From: CADCTM01 sp049671305
GTDB taxonomy: Bacteria; Cyanobacteriota; Cyanobacteriia; Cyanobacteriales; Coleofasciculaceae
Direction of reading: 5' to 3'
Length of the DNA: 56,041 nt
Assembly (NCBI GenBank): GCA_049671305.1
Contig: JBATUR010000085.1
Span: 1-56,041, forward strand
Shown here: one piece after another, positions 18,730-27,282 of the stretch
Numbering within the stretch: position 1 is the first letter of the stretch
Layout of the letters: every line of letters begins with the position of its first letter
Program-made: the position numbers and the translations under genes
Notes under the pieces: model-generated
Databases searched by the model: none
Seen by the model: the letters and a program-made list of their open reading frames with translations, nothing else
Told to the model about the DNA's origin: nothing

Positions 18730-19593
18730 ATGGACGTTTTGAGATTTTGTAAAAAAATCAATAATTATTTTGAAAACAATCATAAAACTGTTTCTTTTGT
18801 ATGGGGCTATTGCCTGCTCATACTGATTAGTTATTTAGATTATCAAATTGATCCACAAATTTCTTTGTCAGTTTTTTATTTATTTCCGATTTCCCTAATC
18901 ACTTGGTTTATCAGTAGGGAAGCGGGATTTATTGTTAGTGGTTTAAGTTCTGTTGCGGGATTTTTAACTAAGTTTCGCGATGATACGCTAATTAATGGTA
19001 TGTTCATTCCCTTTTGGAATGCGACTGTCATGTTAATTGTCTTTTTAACAGTATCTTCATTACTGATTAAATTGCGTGCCTCTCTCAAGCAAGAACGAAT
19101 AGCAAGAAATGATAGCCTCACCGGAGTTGCTAACAAGCAGCTATTTTTGGAATTAGCAGGGATGGAAGTTAAGAAAGTGCATCGATATAGACATCCTTTA
19201 ACCGTGGTTAATTTGGATATTGACGATTTTAAATTATTTAATCAAAATTTAGGGAGAAAATTGGGTGATAAACTGTTATATATAGTGGCTCAATCTCTCA
19301 AAAATAGTATTAGAGAAACTGACATCATTGGTAGAATTGGAGAAAATGAGTTTAGTATTATTCTACCCGGAATTGGTTATGAACTTGCACATTCGGTGAT
19401 TTGTCGATTAAGAAATCAGCTTTTAGAGTCTATGGACAATCAATGGTCTGTTACTTTTAGTATTGCAGCAGTTACTTTTGTTGATCCTCCCAATTCAATA
19501 GATGAAATGTTACATCAGGCAGATCATTTGATGTATGTAGTCAAAAATAATGGCAAAAATTGTATTAAGCACAAAACAGCAACGGTTGCTTAG
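18730..19593 (+). CDS. Membrane-anchored GGDEF-domain protein with degenerate active-site motif
   Basis: About 287 residues from the ATG at 18730 (a TTG at 18691 would add 13). Four or so hydrophobic segments in the first 110 residues form a membrane sensor region, then a short coiled linker (KLRASLKQERIAR) and a GGDEF domain starting NDSLTGVANK. The metal-binding aspartates in NLDIDDFKLFN are kept, but the signature is IGENEF instead of GG(D/E)EF, changing the second Gly and the Asp. Loss of diguanylate cyclase activity is likely; it may bind GTP or act as a c-di-GMP-related sensor. No EAL domain. Codon use is A/T-richer than neighbours. Confidence 0.85.
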   Translation: MDVLRFCKKINNYFENNHKTVSFVWGYCLLILISYLDYQIDPQISLSVFYLFPISLITWFISREAGFIVSGLSSVAGFLTKFRDDTLINGMFIPFWNATVMLIVFLTVSSLLIKLRASLKQERIARNDSLTGVANKQLFLELAGMEVKKVHRYRHPLTVVNLDIDDFKLFNQNLGRKLGDKLLYIVAQSLKNSIRETDIIGRIGENEFSIILPGIGYELAHSVICRLRNQLLESMDNQWSVTFSIAAVTFVDPPNSIDEMLHQADHLMYVVKNNGKNCIKHKTATVA

Positions 19594-19685
19594 GAGTGCT
19601 GATTAGGAAAGAGATAAGTAATTGCCACAAAGCAGGTTAAGGTTACCACAACTACCCAAAAAATTGCGCTAATAAAGACTTGCAT
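19590..19685 (-). CDS. Possible 31-residue single-pass membrane peptide
   Basis: ATG to stop, 31 codons, reading MQVFISAIFWVVVVTLTCFV then a short polar tail ending PNQHS. The first 26 residues form one clear transmembrane helix. It lies 164 bases downstream of the histidine kinase gene on the same strand, and its stop overlaps the stop of the convergent GGDEF gene. No strong ribosome binding site. It resembles in form the tiny subunits of photosynthetic and respiratory complexes, but I recognise no family. Confidence 0.35.
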   Translation of the reverse strand: MQVFISAIFWVVVVTLTCFVAITYLFPNQHS

Positions 19686-19849
19686 AAGCCAAGAAGATTT
19701 ATAATCTTTTTCAGTTTGATATATTTTTAAGTTAACAAATAGCTATGACAAATTTATGACTGATTTGTGTCAATTTTGTTAAGGTTAATCAATGTTATCT
19801 TTAACTTTAAGTTGCATGGTCGATTTTTTTTCAGGTACTAGAGAAAAAA

Positions 19850-20986
19850 TTAACCCAAAGGTAGATAAAATTTAAAGGTACTTCCTTTACAAAGTTGACT
19901 TTTTACTTCAATTTGACCACCTTGAAGTTCAATCAACCGCTTACTAATTGCTAAACCAATACCTGTACCCCCGGTATGCTGATTTCGGGATTTTTCGGCA
20001 CGCCAAAAACGCTCAAAAACATGAGGCAAATCTTCTGGAGAAATGCCAATTCCGGTATCAGTTACAGATATCCATAGTCGAGATGAAGCATTACTTGTAC
20101 TAACTAATTCTGACCAAGCTTTGATAGTAATTGCTCCTTTATTTGTATAAGTAAGAGCATTACCAATGAGGTTAACTAATACTTGTTCTACTCTGTCAAT
20201 ATCAGCACGTACAGTTGGCAGTTGCGCTGGACATTCTAAGTGTAAAAATGGACCATCTTCTAATAGTTGGTCAGAGAATTTTTGTACTAAAGAATCTAAC
20301 AAAGGATGTAGATTAACTGATTGTAGTTTAATTGGTAAATAGCCAGCTTCTGCTTTAGAAAGTTCTTGTAAATCATTAATTAAACGTTCTAAACGTTTAG
20401 TTTCTTTAGAAAGTTGTTGATAAACTACTGGTGTTGCTTCAATTCGATCAGCAGCAAGTTCTTCTAAATAACCGCGCAGCACAGTTAAGGGTGTTCGCAG
20501 TTCGTGAGTGAGGTCACTTACTAATTCTCGGCGACGATGTTCGACATTTTCTAAGCTAGCTGCCATACGATTAAAGCTAGTAGCTAATTGGTTAATTTCT
20601 GGAATTTCACTCGGTGGTAATCTTGCCTCTAATTGACCTGCTGCAAACTTTTGAGTAATTTGTTTAATTTGAGTTAAAGGCTGCATAATACGCCTAGAAA
20701 CCCAAAAACTTAGTACTCCTGCCGCCATTGCACCAACAATAACTGACCAAAAAGTACTGAGATTCCAGGCTGTTTCAAATCCATTAATTAGGTAGGCACG
20801 TGCATAACGTAAGCTAACATTTCTACCTTCTAATTGTTGTAGATGCAAAACAAATAAACGGGGAGAAGATAATTTGCCAATGATTACTAAAGAAGCTACC
20901 CCAACAATCATTACCAAAAGGTGAGATAAAAAGAGCCGTGAAGCTAAAGGCAAAGATTTGGTTCGACGGAAACTAGCTTTACTCAT
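19850..20986 (-). CDS. Membrane sensor histidine kinase
   Basis: 378 residues. Two transmembrane helices (about 17-40 and 77-98) enclose a short periplasmic loop; HAMP domain (about 95-150); HisKA with the phospho-acceptor His in SDLTHELRTPLTVLRG; HATPase with N-box NLIGNALTYTNKG, G1 DTGIGI, F-box VFERFWRAEKSRN and G2 GGTGIGLAI. All catalytic motifs are intact. The start codon overlaps the stop of the response regulator gene (ATGA), so the two are translationally coupled and form a cognate pair. BaeS/PhoR-like layout; the signal is unknown. Confidence 0.93.
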   Translation of the reverse strand: MSKASFRRTKSLPLASRLFLSHLLVMIVGVASLVIIGKLSSPRLFVLHLQQLEGRNVSLRYARAYLINGFETAWNLSTFWSVIVGAMAAGVLSFWVSRRIMQPLTQIKQITQKFAAGQLEARLPPSEIPEINQLATSFNRMAASLENVEHRRRELVSDLTHELRTPLTVLRGYLEELAADRIEATPVVYQQLSKETKRLERLINDLQELSKAEAGYLPIKLQSVNLHPLLDSLVQKFSDQLLEDGPFLHLECPAQLPTVRADIDRVEQVLVNLIGNALTYTNKGAITIKAWSELVSTSNASSRLWISVTDTGIGISPEDLPHVFERFWRAEKSRNQHTGGTGIGLAISKRLIELQGGQIEVKSQLCKGSTFKFYLPLG

Positions 20987-21702
20987 AACTTTAAACGATC
21001 GCTTTCGTCTTCAAATTTGTAACCAACACCAATTACCGTTTTTATATAAGTGGGATTTGCTGGATCTGGCTCAATCTTTTTCCGCAACCTTGCTACGTGA
21101 GTATCTACAACTCTTTCATCTCCAAAAAAGTTATCGCCCCAAAGTTTATCAATTAGCTGAGTGCGATTCCAAACTCTTCCTGGTTGACTAATAAATGTTG
21201 ATAAAAGATTAAATTCTAAAGTTGTCAAATCCAATTCTTCTGACTCGCCGGCAGGGGAAAAACGAGACGCTGTATGCTGATCAACATCAACAGCAAAATG
21301 TTGAGTACGATAGACTAAAAATTGTCCGCCATGACGCAAGCTACGCCGCAATAATGCCCTAACTCTTGCTACTAATTCGGTAGGACTAAATGGCTTAACT
21401 AAATAGTCATCAGCACCAGTAGATAGACCAATCACCCGGTCAATTTCCTCACCTTTTGCTGTTAACATTAAAATGTAAGGGTCTTTAACTCCAGGCTTTT
21501 GTCTAATTCTGGCACATACTTCCAATCCATCTAAACCCGGAAGCATTAAATCTAAAAGAATTACATCCGGTTGTTGTTTAGCAAATACTTGTAAAGCGGC
21601 AAGTCCATCACGACACGACTGGCAAGAAAATCCTTCTCTTTCCAAAGTCATTTGAATTAATTTAGCGATTTCCGGCTCATCCTCTACAATTAAAATATCC
21701 AT
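20983..21702 (-). CDS. OmpR/PhoB-family response regulator
   Basis: 239 residues. Receiver domain residues 1-120 with the acidic pocket (IVEDE), phospho-acceptor Asp in VILLDLMLPG, conserved Thr (MLTAKG) and Lys (YLVKPF). Winged-helix DNA-binding domain from about 135 (LDLTTLEFNLLSTF ... VDTHVARLRKKI ... VIGVGYKF). First gene of a two-gene operon with the downstream kinase (4-base overlap). Target genes cannot be inferred. Confidence 0.94.
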   Translation of the reverse strand: MDILIVEDEPEIAKLIQMTLEREGFSCQSCRDGLAALQVFAKQQPDVILLDLMLPGLDGLEVCARIRQKPGVKDPYILMLTAKGEEIDRVIGLSTGADDYLVKPFSPTELVARVRALLRRSLRHGGQFLVYRTQHFAVDVDQHTASRFSPAGESEELDLTTLEFNLLSTFISQPGRVWNRTQLIDKLWGDNFFGDERVVDTHVARLRKKIEPDPANPTYIKTVIGVGYKFEDESDRLKL

Positions 21703-21859
21703 CAGTTATATATACGAAAAACACAACCATGAGAAATTATCAAGCTCGTCTGCGTTAACTTCATCGTACCATTACCTCAATTATGATAATGCCAGTCCTA
21801 ACACTAATTATGAGGTCGCTAGATCAAATTGTAGTCTTTGGAGAGAAAGGATTTTTTCT

Positions 21860-22384
21860 TTGAACAATAAGATCTCCTTTTGGTTAATTCCTGGCAGGGA
21901 AGATCTGGCTTATTTCCAGGAAATAATTGATACTCTTGCACAAGAATACAATGCTCCAACTTTCACGCCTCATGTAACTATCTATTCTGGAGAATATGCA
22001 CTTGAGCAATTGCCAAGTATTATTGAGCAAGCAACACAAGAAATTAAAAGCTTAAGCTTGAGTGTTGAGCAAGTTTTATATACAGAAGAATTCACAAAAA
22101 GTTTATTCGTGCAGTTTTACCAAAGCTCAACCCTAAGCCAAATTTCAGAAACTCTGCGTAGTTGTGCAAAAATACCATCAAAATTTACGCTTAATCCCCA
22201 TTTAAGCCTGATTTATCAACATCTAACTGAAGACATCAAGAAAGAGTTAATCACCAAAATTAATTTGCCAAAATCGGAAGTATTTTTTAATGAAGTAAGA
22301 GTAATTTCGACTTCCCACAAGGTAGAAACACGAAAAGATGTGGAAATTTGGAAACTACTCTATACAAAGTCTCTTCAAAACTAA
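21860..22384 (+). CDS. 2H phosphoesterase, cyclic phosphodiesterase (CPDase)-like
   Basis: 174 residues. Two H-x-(T/S) motifs typical of the 2H superfamily: HVTIYSG (around residue 39) and HLSLIYQ (around 116), spaced as in plant and yeast CPDases, which open ADP-ribose 1'',2''-cyclic phosphate from tRNA splicing. The start is TTG, with AAAGGA about 10 bases upstream and no better in-frame ATG. The substrate in bacteria is uncertain. Monocistronic, convergent with the HdrB-like gene only 13 bases away. Confidence 0.8.
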   Translation: MNNKISFWLIPGREDLAYFQEIIDTLAQEYNAPTFTPHVTIYSGEYALEQLPSIIEQATQEIKSLSLSVEQVLYTEEFTKSLFVQFYQSSTLSQISETLRSCAKIPSKFTLNPHLSLIYQHLTEDIKKELITKINLPKSEVFFNEVRVISTSHKVETRKDVEIWKLLYTKSLQN

Positions 22385-22397
22385 AGTTAGTGCATTG

Positions 22398-23300
22398 TTA
22401 GATCCCTAACTTTTCCAAAACCGATTTCGTTGACACAACGTGCCGATCTAAACCCAATTTCTCTGGACTAATTCCCAAAGCTAAAGATACTAATTGAGGC
22501 AAATGTAGCACGGGCAAACCCAACTGACGCCCAATTACCTTTTCTACTTCCGGTTGCCGAGAATCAAGATTGAGGTGGCATAATGGACAAGGCGTAACCA
22601 AACAATCAGCACCAGCATCAAGTGCTTCCTGAAGATGCGCCCCTGCCATTTTGAACGATTCCGTAGTTGCATAACTAGAAAGGGGCCAGCCACAGCACTG
22701 AGTCCGCCCTCGGTAATAGACAGGTGTGGCTCCAACCGCTTTAAATACATTTTCCATCGATTCTGGTCGCAAGGGGTCATCGTAAGGTATAGACTTCTGT
22801 GCCCTGAGCAGGTAGCAGCCATAAAACGCGGCACACTTTAAGCCACTCAGCTTACGAGTTACTTTTTCTTGTAGCGCTTCTATACCATAATCAGTTACCA
22901 ATGCCCAGAGTAAATGCTTGACTTCTGTGCTGCCTTGATAAGGTGAGCAACCTTCTTTTTTGAGCAAACCATTAATCTGCTCCACATAAGCGCTATCAGT
23001 TTGTTGAAACTCTTTTAAGCGCTCATCCACATGACCGATCACACCTTGACAAGTACTGCAATGAGTCAAAAGTGGTAAATTCAGTTGCTCCGCTAAGGCA
23101 ATGTTACGGGCATTAACGGTATCTTCTAGCAATTGGGAATCTTCTTTAAAAGTACCAGAACCACAACAGGCGGCTTTTTTCAGCTCCAGCAGTTCAATTC
23201 CCAGTGCTTGGGTAAGGGCGGCGGTAGACTGATAAAGTTCTCGGCAAGCGCCTTGAGCAACACAACCAGGAAAGTAAGCGTATTTTAAGGTAGGAGCCAT
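22398..23300 (-). CDS. HdrB/SdhE-like iron-sulfur protein with two CCG domains
   Basis: About 300 residues. Two cysteine-rich CCG domains: YFPGCVAQ ... ACCGSGTF ... CSTCQG in the first half, and AFYGCYLLR ... QCCGWPLS ... CPLCHLNLDSRQ in the second, as in heterodisulfide reductase subunit B. These motifs bind unusual noncubane [4Fe-4S] clusters. Cyanobacteria do not make methane, so the pipeline name is misleading; such proteins may serve as the SdhE-type membrane-associated subunit of non-classical succinate dehydrogenase (inference from family knowledge). The MAPTLKY start at 23300 is preferred; an ATG three codons upstream is possible. Confidence 0.88.
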   Translation of the reverse strand: MAPTLKYAYFPGCVAQGACRELYQSTAALTQALGIELLELKKAACCGSGTFKEDSQLLEDTVNARNIALAEQLNLPLLTHCSTCQGVIGHVDERLKEFQQTDSAYVEQINGLLKKEGCSPYQGSTEVKHLLWALVTDYGIEALQEKVTRKLSGLKCAAFYGCYLLRAQKSIPYDDPLRPESMENVFKAVGATPVYYRGRTQCCGWPLSSYATTESFKMAGAHLQEALDAGADCLVTPCPLCHLNLDSRQPEVEKVIGRQLGLPVLHLPQLVSLALGISPEKLGLDRHVVSTKSVLEKLGI

Positions 23301-23710
23301 ATTGATCATCGATTGGGATATGGGCGGTAATTAGTTCTATCTTCGCTAATCAAGGTTACATTATTACTAATAAAAAATAGAGGCGTTGCTGAATAAGCCA
23401 TTATTACTTGCTTTGCTGATTGGCAAGATGACTTATTCTAAAAATTCCTAAATTTTTGTTTTTCTCTCTAAAGCTTAAAGTGAGAATAGTCATTTCGTGA
23501 GTCAAAAGTTATAGACTAGATGAATTGTGTCTGTGACTAAGAATACAAACACTGAGGGAAGATCATCAAGCCAGATCACAATGTATCTCTAGTTGACGAA
23601 AACGCCCCATTCGACAAGGTTCAATCAAGAAATAGTAGTTGTGGTAGTTTAGTTATTTACTGATTTTGGCTCTTTTAGAAATGAAAATGCGATTTATTAG
23701 GTTATAGCTC
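23301..23710. other. 410-bp intergenic region with a possible IS-end remnant
   Basis: Divergent promoters for the HdrB-like and hydrolase genes, no ORF. At 23380-23400 the sequence GAGGCGTTGCTGAATAAG resembles the terminal repeats of IS5/IS903-type elements (from memory). GAATAAG (23391-23397) pairs with CTTATTC (23432-23438). No transposase nearby. Confidence 0.45.
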
Positions 23711-24832
23711 ATGCTGTTTATGCCCCTAAATTTCCTATTGATGTGGCTGATGGGATTTTTATCAATTGGTCTGTTGGGAGGAGGGCTGTATATTGTTTAT
23801 GAATGGTATGAGGGAGTGCTGAAAATGTCCTATTTATACGGCGGGGCGGCACTTGTTCTCTGGTCATTTGCGGGTCATTTTTTGAGCTTACCTTTATTGC
23901 GTCGCCCAGGAAAAGATGAGCCGAAGTCTATGCGTACAGGGACTGTACAGCGTGTGAGCCGTCCAGATGGTAGTGTATTACAGGTTGAGTTTTATGGTCC
24001 TGAAGATGGTCAACCGTTGATTTTAGTTCATGGCTGGGGACCAAATAGTACGGTGTGGTATTATGCTAAACGTCAGTTAAGCGATCGCTTCCGTGTAATT
24101 GTTTGGGACTTGCCAGGACTGGGAAAATCAACTCCACCAACTAATAATGACTACTCTCTAGAAAAATTTGCCCGTGACTTGGAAGCAGTGCTTGACTTAG
24201 TTGGCGATCAGCCTGCTATCATAGCGGGACATAGTTTAGGCGGCATGAGTATCCTCACTTTTTGTCGGCTATTTCCAGAACATTTAGGACAGCGGGTAGC
24301 GGGTTTAATACTAGTTGATACTACCTATATTAATCCTGTTAAAACCTCGATTTTTAGCAAGTTTTTACGCACTGTCCAAAAACCACTGCTTGAACCTCTT
24401 TTACATTTAGCAATTTGGCTGGCTCCCGTCGTCTCGCTAATGAATTGGTTAAGCTATTTGAATGGAATGCTCTATTTCAGTACCGAATTATCTGGCTTTA
24501 CGGGTAGCGAAACACGTGGTCAACTTCATTTTGCCACTTTATTATCAGCCAAGAGTTGGCCCGGTGTAGTGGCACGAGGAACTTTGGCAATGTTTGACTT
24601 TGATGAAACAGCAACACTTGCTAGTATTAATATTCCAGTATTACTGATTGTGGGTAATTGCGATCGCGCTACAATACCTGGTGCTAGTATTCGCATGAAA
24701 GCAGAATTAGATCAATCAGAATTATATATTTTAAAACCTGCCGGACATATGGGTTTAATGGAGCAGAATCAGCAATTTGCCGAAGCTGTCAATGCCTTTA
24801 CTAATACTTTGAATAAAAGTAACACTATTTAA
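23711..24832 (+). CDS. Alpha/beta-fold hydrolase with N-terminal membrane anchor
   Basis: 373 residues. Two N-terminal hydrophobic helices (about 4-30 and 40-62), then an alpha/beta-hydrolase core: oxyanion segment LVHGWGPN, nucleophile elbow GHSLGG (Ser near residue 175), acid around LLIVGNCDR, and catalytic His in PAGHMGLMEQ. Substrate unknown; membrane attachment suggests lipids or pigments. The next gene starts within its stop codon (TAATG), so the pair is co-translated. The real start could be the second ATG four codons in. Confidence 0.87.
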   Translation: MLFMPLNFLLMWLMGFLSIGLLGGGLYIVYEWYEGVLKMSYLYGGAALVLWSFAGHFLSLPLLRRPGKDEPKSMRTGTVQRVSRPDGSVLQVEFYGPEDGQPLILVHGWGPNSTVWYYAKRQLSDRFRVIVWDLPGLGKSTPPTNNDYSLEKFARDLEAVLDLVGDQPAIIAGHSLGGMSILTFCRLFPEHLGQRVAGLILVDTTYINPVKTSIFSKFLRTVQKPLLEPLLHLAIWLAPVVSLMNWLSYLNGMLYFSTELSGFTGSETRGQLHFATLLSAKSWPGVVARGTLAMFDFDETATLASINIPVLLIVGNCDRATIPGASIRMKAELDQSELYILKPAGHMGLMEQNQQFAEAVNAFTNTLNKSNTI

Positions 24833-25032
24833 TGAAAGAAAACCGTTTAAATGCTTTTCGTCAACTACCATTACGAGCACAACTGGCTTTAATTGCCTCA
24901 ACTCGTGCCAATCCTATTTTAGCCAAAAACCAAGAGTATCTAAAAAGTTTAGAGGATATTCATTATGAGTGTCTGCAAGTTGCTACTCCAGAGCAAAAGC
25001 AAGCTTATGAAAAAGCTAAAGATAATCTTTAA
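24832..25032 (+). CDS. Small conserved hypothetical protein coupled to the hydrolase
   Basis: 66 residues, hydrophilic and mostly helical, with no membrane segment or cysteine. Its ATG overlaps the preceding stop by one base, good evidence for translation and functional linkage to the alpha/beta hydrolase. I recognise no family. Its C-terminal half (YECLQVATPEQKQAYEKA) looks like an amphipathic helix that might contact a partner. Confidence 0.7.
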   Translation: MKENRLNAFRQLPLRAQLALIASTRANPILAKNQEYLKSLEDIHYECLQVATPEQKQAYEKAKDNL

Positions 25033-25160
25033 TTAGATTGAATAATATCTACCTTCAGATATTGTTGTTCATTCAAGATATTTATAAATTTAATAAAGTA
25101 ACTGTATCCTTAACTACAGATTGTCGCGCATTTACCCAGTTTTAATAATCGCTAATTGCT

Positions 25161-27239
25161 ATGACTAATCGCCTTGCCCAGTCTCAAAGTCTCTATCTTC
25201 GCAAACACGCAGAAAATCCGATTGATTGGTGGTCTTGGTGCGATGAGGCACTTGATAAGGCAAGAGAACATAATCTGCCAATTTTCTTATCTATTGGTTA
25301 TTCTAGTTGCCACTGGTGTACGGTGATGGAAGGTGAGGCATTTTCTGACAGTGCGATCGCAAGCTACATGAATGCTAATTTCTTACCGATCAAGGTAGAC
25401 CGGGAAGAACGCCCAGATGTTGATAGCATTTATATGCAAGCATTGCAGATGATGACCGGTCAAGGTGGCTGGCCTTTGAATGTTTTTCTAACTCCTGATG
25501 ACCGAGTACCATTTTACGGCGGCACCTACTTTCCTGTCGAGCCTCGTTATGGGCGCCCTGGCTTTTTACAGGTATTACAAGCGGTGCGTCGTTTTTATGA
25601 CGTTGATAAGACCAAGTTAGAATCTTTTAAAGCCGAAATTTTGGATAACTTACAGCAGGCAACAATGTTGTCAGCTTCCCTTGCTTTAAGTGATGATTTA
25701 TTAGAGCAGGGAGTTGAGGCAAATACAGGCGTTGTCAGTTCCGGTAGTTATGGGCCAAGTTTCCCGATGATGCCTTATGCTGAGTTGGCATTGCGTGGTA
25801 CTCGCTTCGATTTTGATTCCAATTATGATGCTAAACTTGCCGTCGCGCAACGAGGTTTAGATTTGGCAAGGGGAGGCATTTTTGATCATGTGGCGGGTGG
25901 TTTTCATCGCTATACAGTTGATGGTACTTGGACAGTCCCACACTTTGAAAAAATGCTTTATGATAATGGGCAAATTGTTGAATATTTAGCGAATTTGTGG
26001 AGTGCCGGAATACAAGAGCCCGTGTTTGAAAGAGCGATCGCTTTGACAGTGCAATGGCTAAAACGAGAAATGACTTCGCCTCAAGGTTTCTTTTATGCCG
26101 CACAAGACGCTGATAATTTTACCTCGCCAACGGCTGCGGAGCCAGAGGAAGGTGCTTTTTATGTTTGGAGTTACCAAGAGTTAGAGTCTATACTTACTCC
26201 GTCTCAATTAGCACAACTGCAAGCGGAATTTACTATTACACCCCAAGGTAATTTTGAAGGCAAAAATGTTTTACAGCGTCGTCATTCTGAAGCTTTAAAT
26301 GAAGCCTTAGAAACGGCACTAGCTCAGTTATTTGCAGTGCGTTACGGTGCCGCGCCAAAAGACATAGAAACTTTCCAGCCTGCCATAGATAATTATCAAG
26401 CAAAAAGCCGCAATTGGCAAGGTCGAATTCCGCCAGTAACTGATACCAAAATGATTGTTGCCTGGAATAGTTTGATGATTTCTGGTTTAGCAAGAGCAAG
26501 TGCTGTTTTTCAAAAACCAACTTATGGGGAATTGGCAATAAAAGCTGCTAAGTTTATTTTAGATAATCAATGGGTAAATGGGCGTTTTCATCGGCTTAAT
26601 TATGATGGACAACCATCAGTAATGGCACAGTCAGAAGATTATGCTTTGTTTATTAAGGCGTTGTTAGATTTGCATTCGGCAAGTTTGACAGAAGCTGAAA
26701 CAACAAGTTATTGGCTCGAAAATGCTCTTAAAGTGCAAGCTGAATTTGATCAGCTTCTGTGGAGTCAAGAGTTAGGCGGATACTACAATGCAAAGAGTGA
26801 TGGTAGTCAGGAATTGTTGGTTAAAGAGCGTAGTTATGCTGATAATGCTACACCTTCAGCTAATGGAATTGCGATCGCCAATTTAGTCCGTCTTGCCCTA
26901 TTAACAGAAAACTTAGAACATTTTGACCGTGCTCAACAAGCATTACAAGCTTTTAGCAGTGTTATGAAATTTCCCCAAAGCTGCCCTAGTTTATTTACGG
27001 CTTTAGATTGGTATCAACATTGTACTCTAATTCGCTCTGAACATCATCAACTTAAAGCGTTAATTACTCAATATTTTCCTGCTAGTATCTATCAGTTAGA
27101 AACCCATCTTCCTGATGATACAATTGGCTTAGTTTGTCAAGGATTAAGTTGTTTAGAACCAGCAAAAAGTTTAGAAACATTATTGGAACAAGTACAACAA
27201 AGTCAAACTAGAAAGTCATTGGTGATTCGACAATTGTGA
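25161..27239 (+). CDS. Thioredoxin domain-containing DUF255 protein (YyaL/SSP411-like)
   Basis: 692 residues, full length. N-terminal thioredoxin-like DUF255 domain (residues 1-165) with the SSCHWCTVME motif and the conserved GQGGWPLNVFLTPD stretch. The remaining 500 residues are an (alpha/alpha)6-barrel resembling N-acylglucosamine epimerases/glycosidases (HVAGGFHRYTVD, PHFEKMLYDN, WNSLMISGLARA). Human SPATA20/SSP411 is the eukaryotic relative. Biochemical role unresolved; the CHWC site suggests redox activity. Monocistronic, followed 43 bases later by the aldolase gene. Confidence 0.92.
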   Translation: MTNRLAQSQSLYLRKHAENPIDWWSWCDEALDKAREHNLPIFLSIGYSSCHWCTVMEGEAFSDSAIASYMNANFLPIKVDREERPDVDSIYMQALQMMTGQGGWPLNVFLTPDDRVPFYGGTYFPVEPRYGRPGFLQVLQAVRRFYDVDKTKLESFKAEILDNLQQATMLSASLALSDDLLEQGVEANTGVVSSGSYGPSFPMMPYAELALRGTRFDFDSNYDAKLAVAQRGLDLARGGIFDHVAGGFHRYTVDGTWTVPHFEKMLYDNGQIVEYLANLWSAGIQEPVFERAIALTVQWLKREMTSPQGFFYAAQDADNFTSPTAAEPEEGAFYVWSYQELESILTPSQLAQLQAEFTITPQGNFEGKNVLQRRHSEALNEALETALAQLFAVRYGAAPKDIETFQPAIDNYQAKSRNWQGRIPPVTDTKMIVAWNSLMISGLARASAVFQKPTYGELAIKAAKFILDNQWVNGRFHRLNYDGQPSVMAQSEDYALFIKALLDLHSASLTEAETTSYWLENALKVQAEFDQLLWSQELGGYYNAKSDGSQELLVKERSYADNATPSANGIAIANLVRLALLTENLEHFDRAQQALQAFSSVMKFPQSCPSLFTALDWYQHCTLIRSEHHQLKALITQYFPASIYQLETHLPDDTIGLVCQGLSCLEPAKSLETLLEQVQQSQTRKSLVIRQL

Positions 27240-27282
27240 TAATGAGAGTAAACTAGACGTGCCAAATCATATTGTTAGCTAA

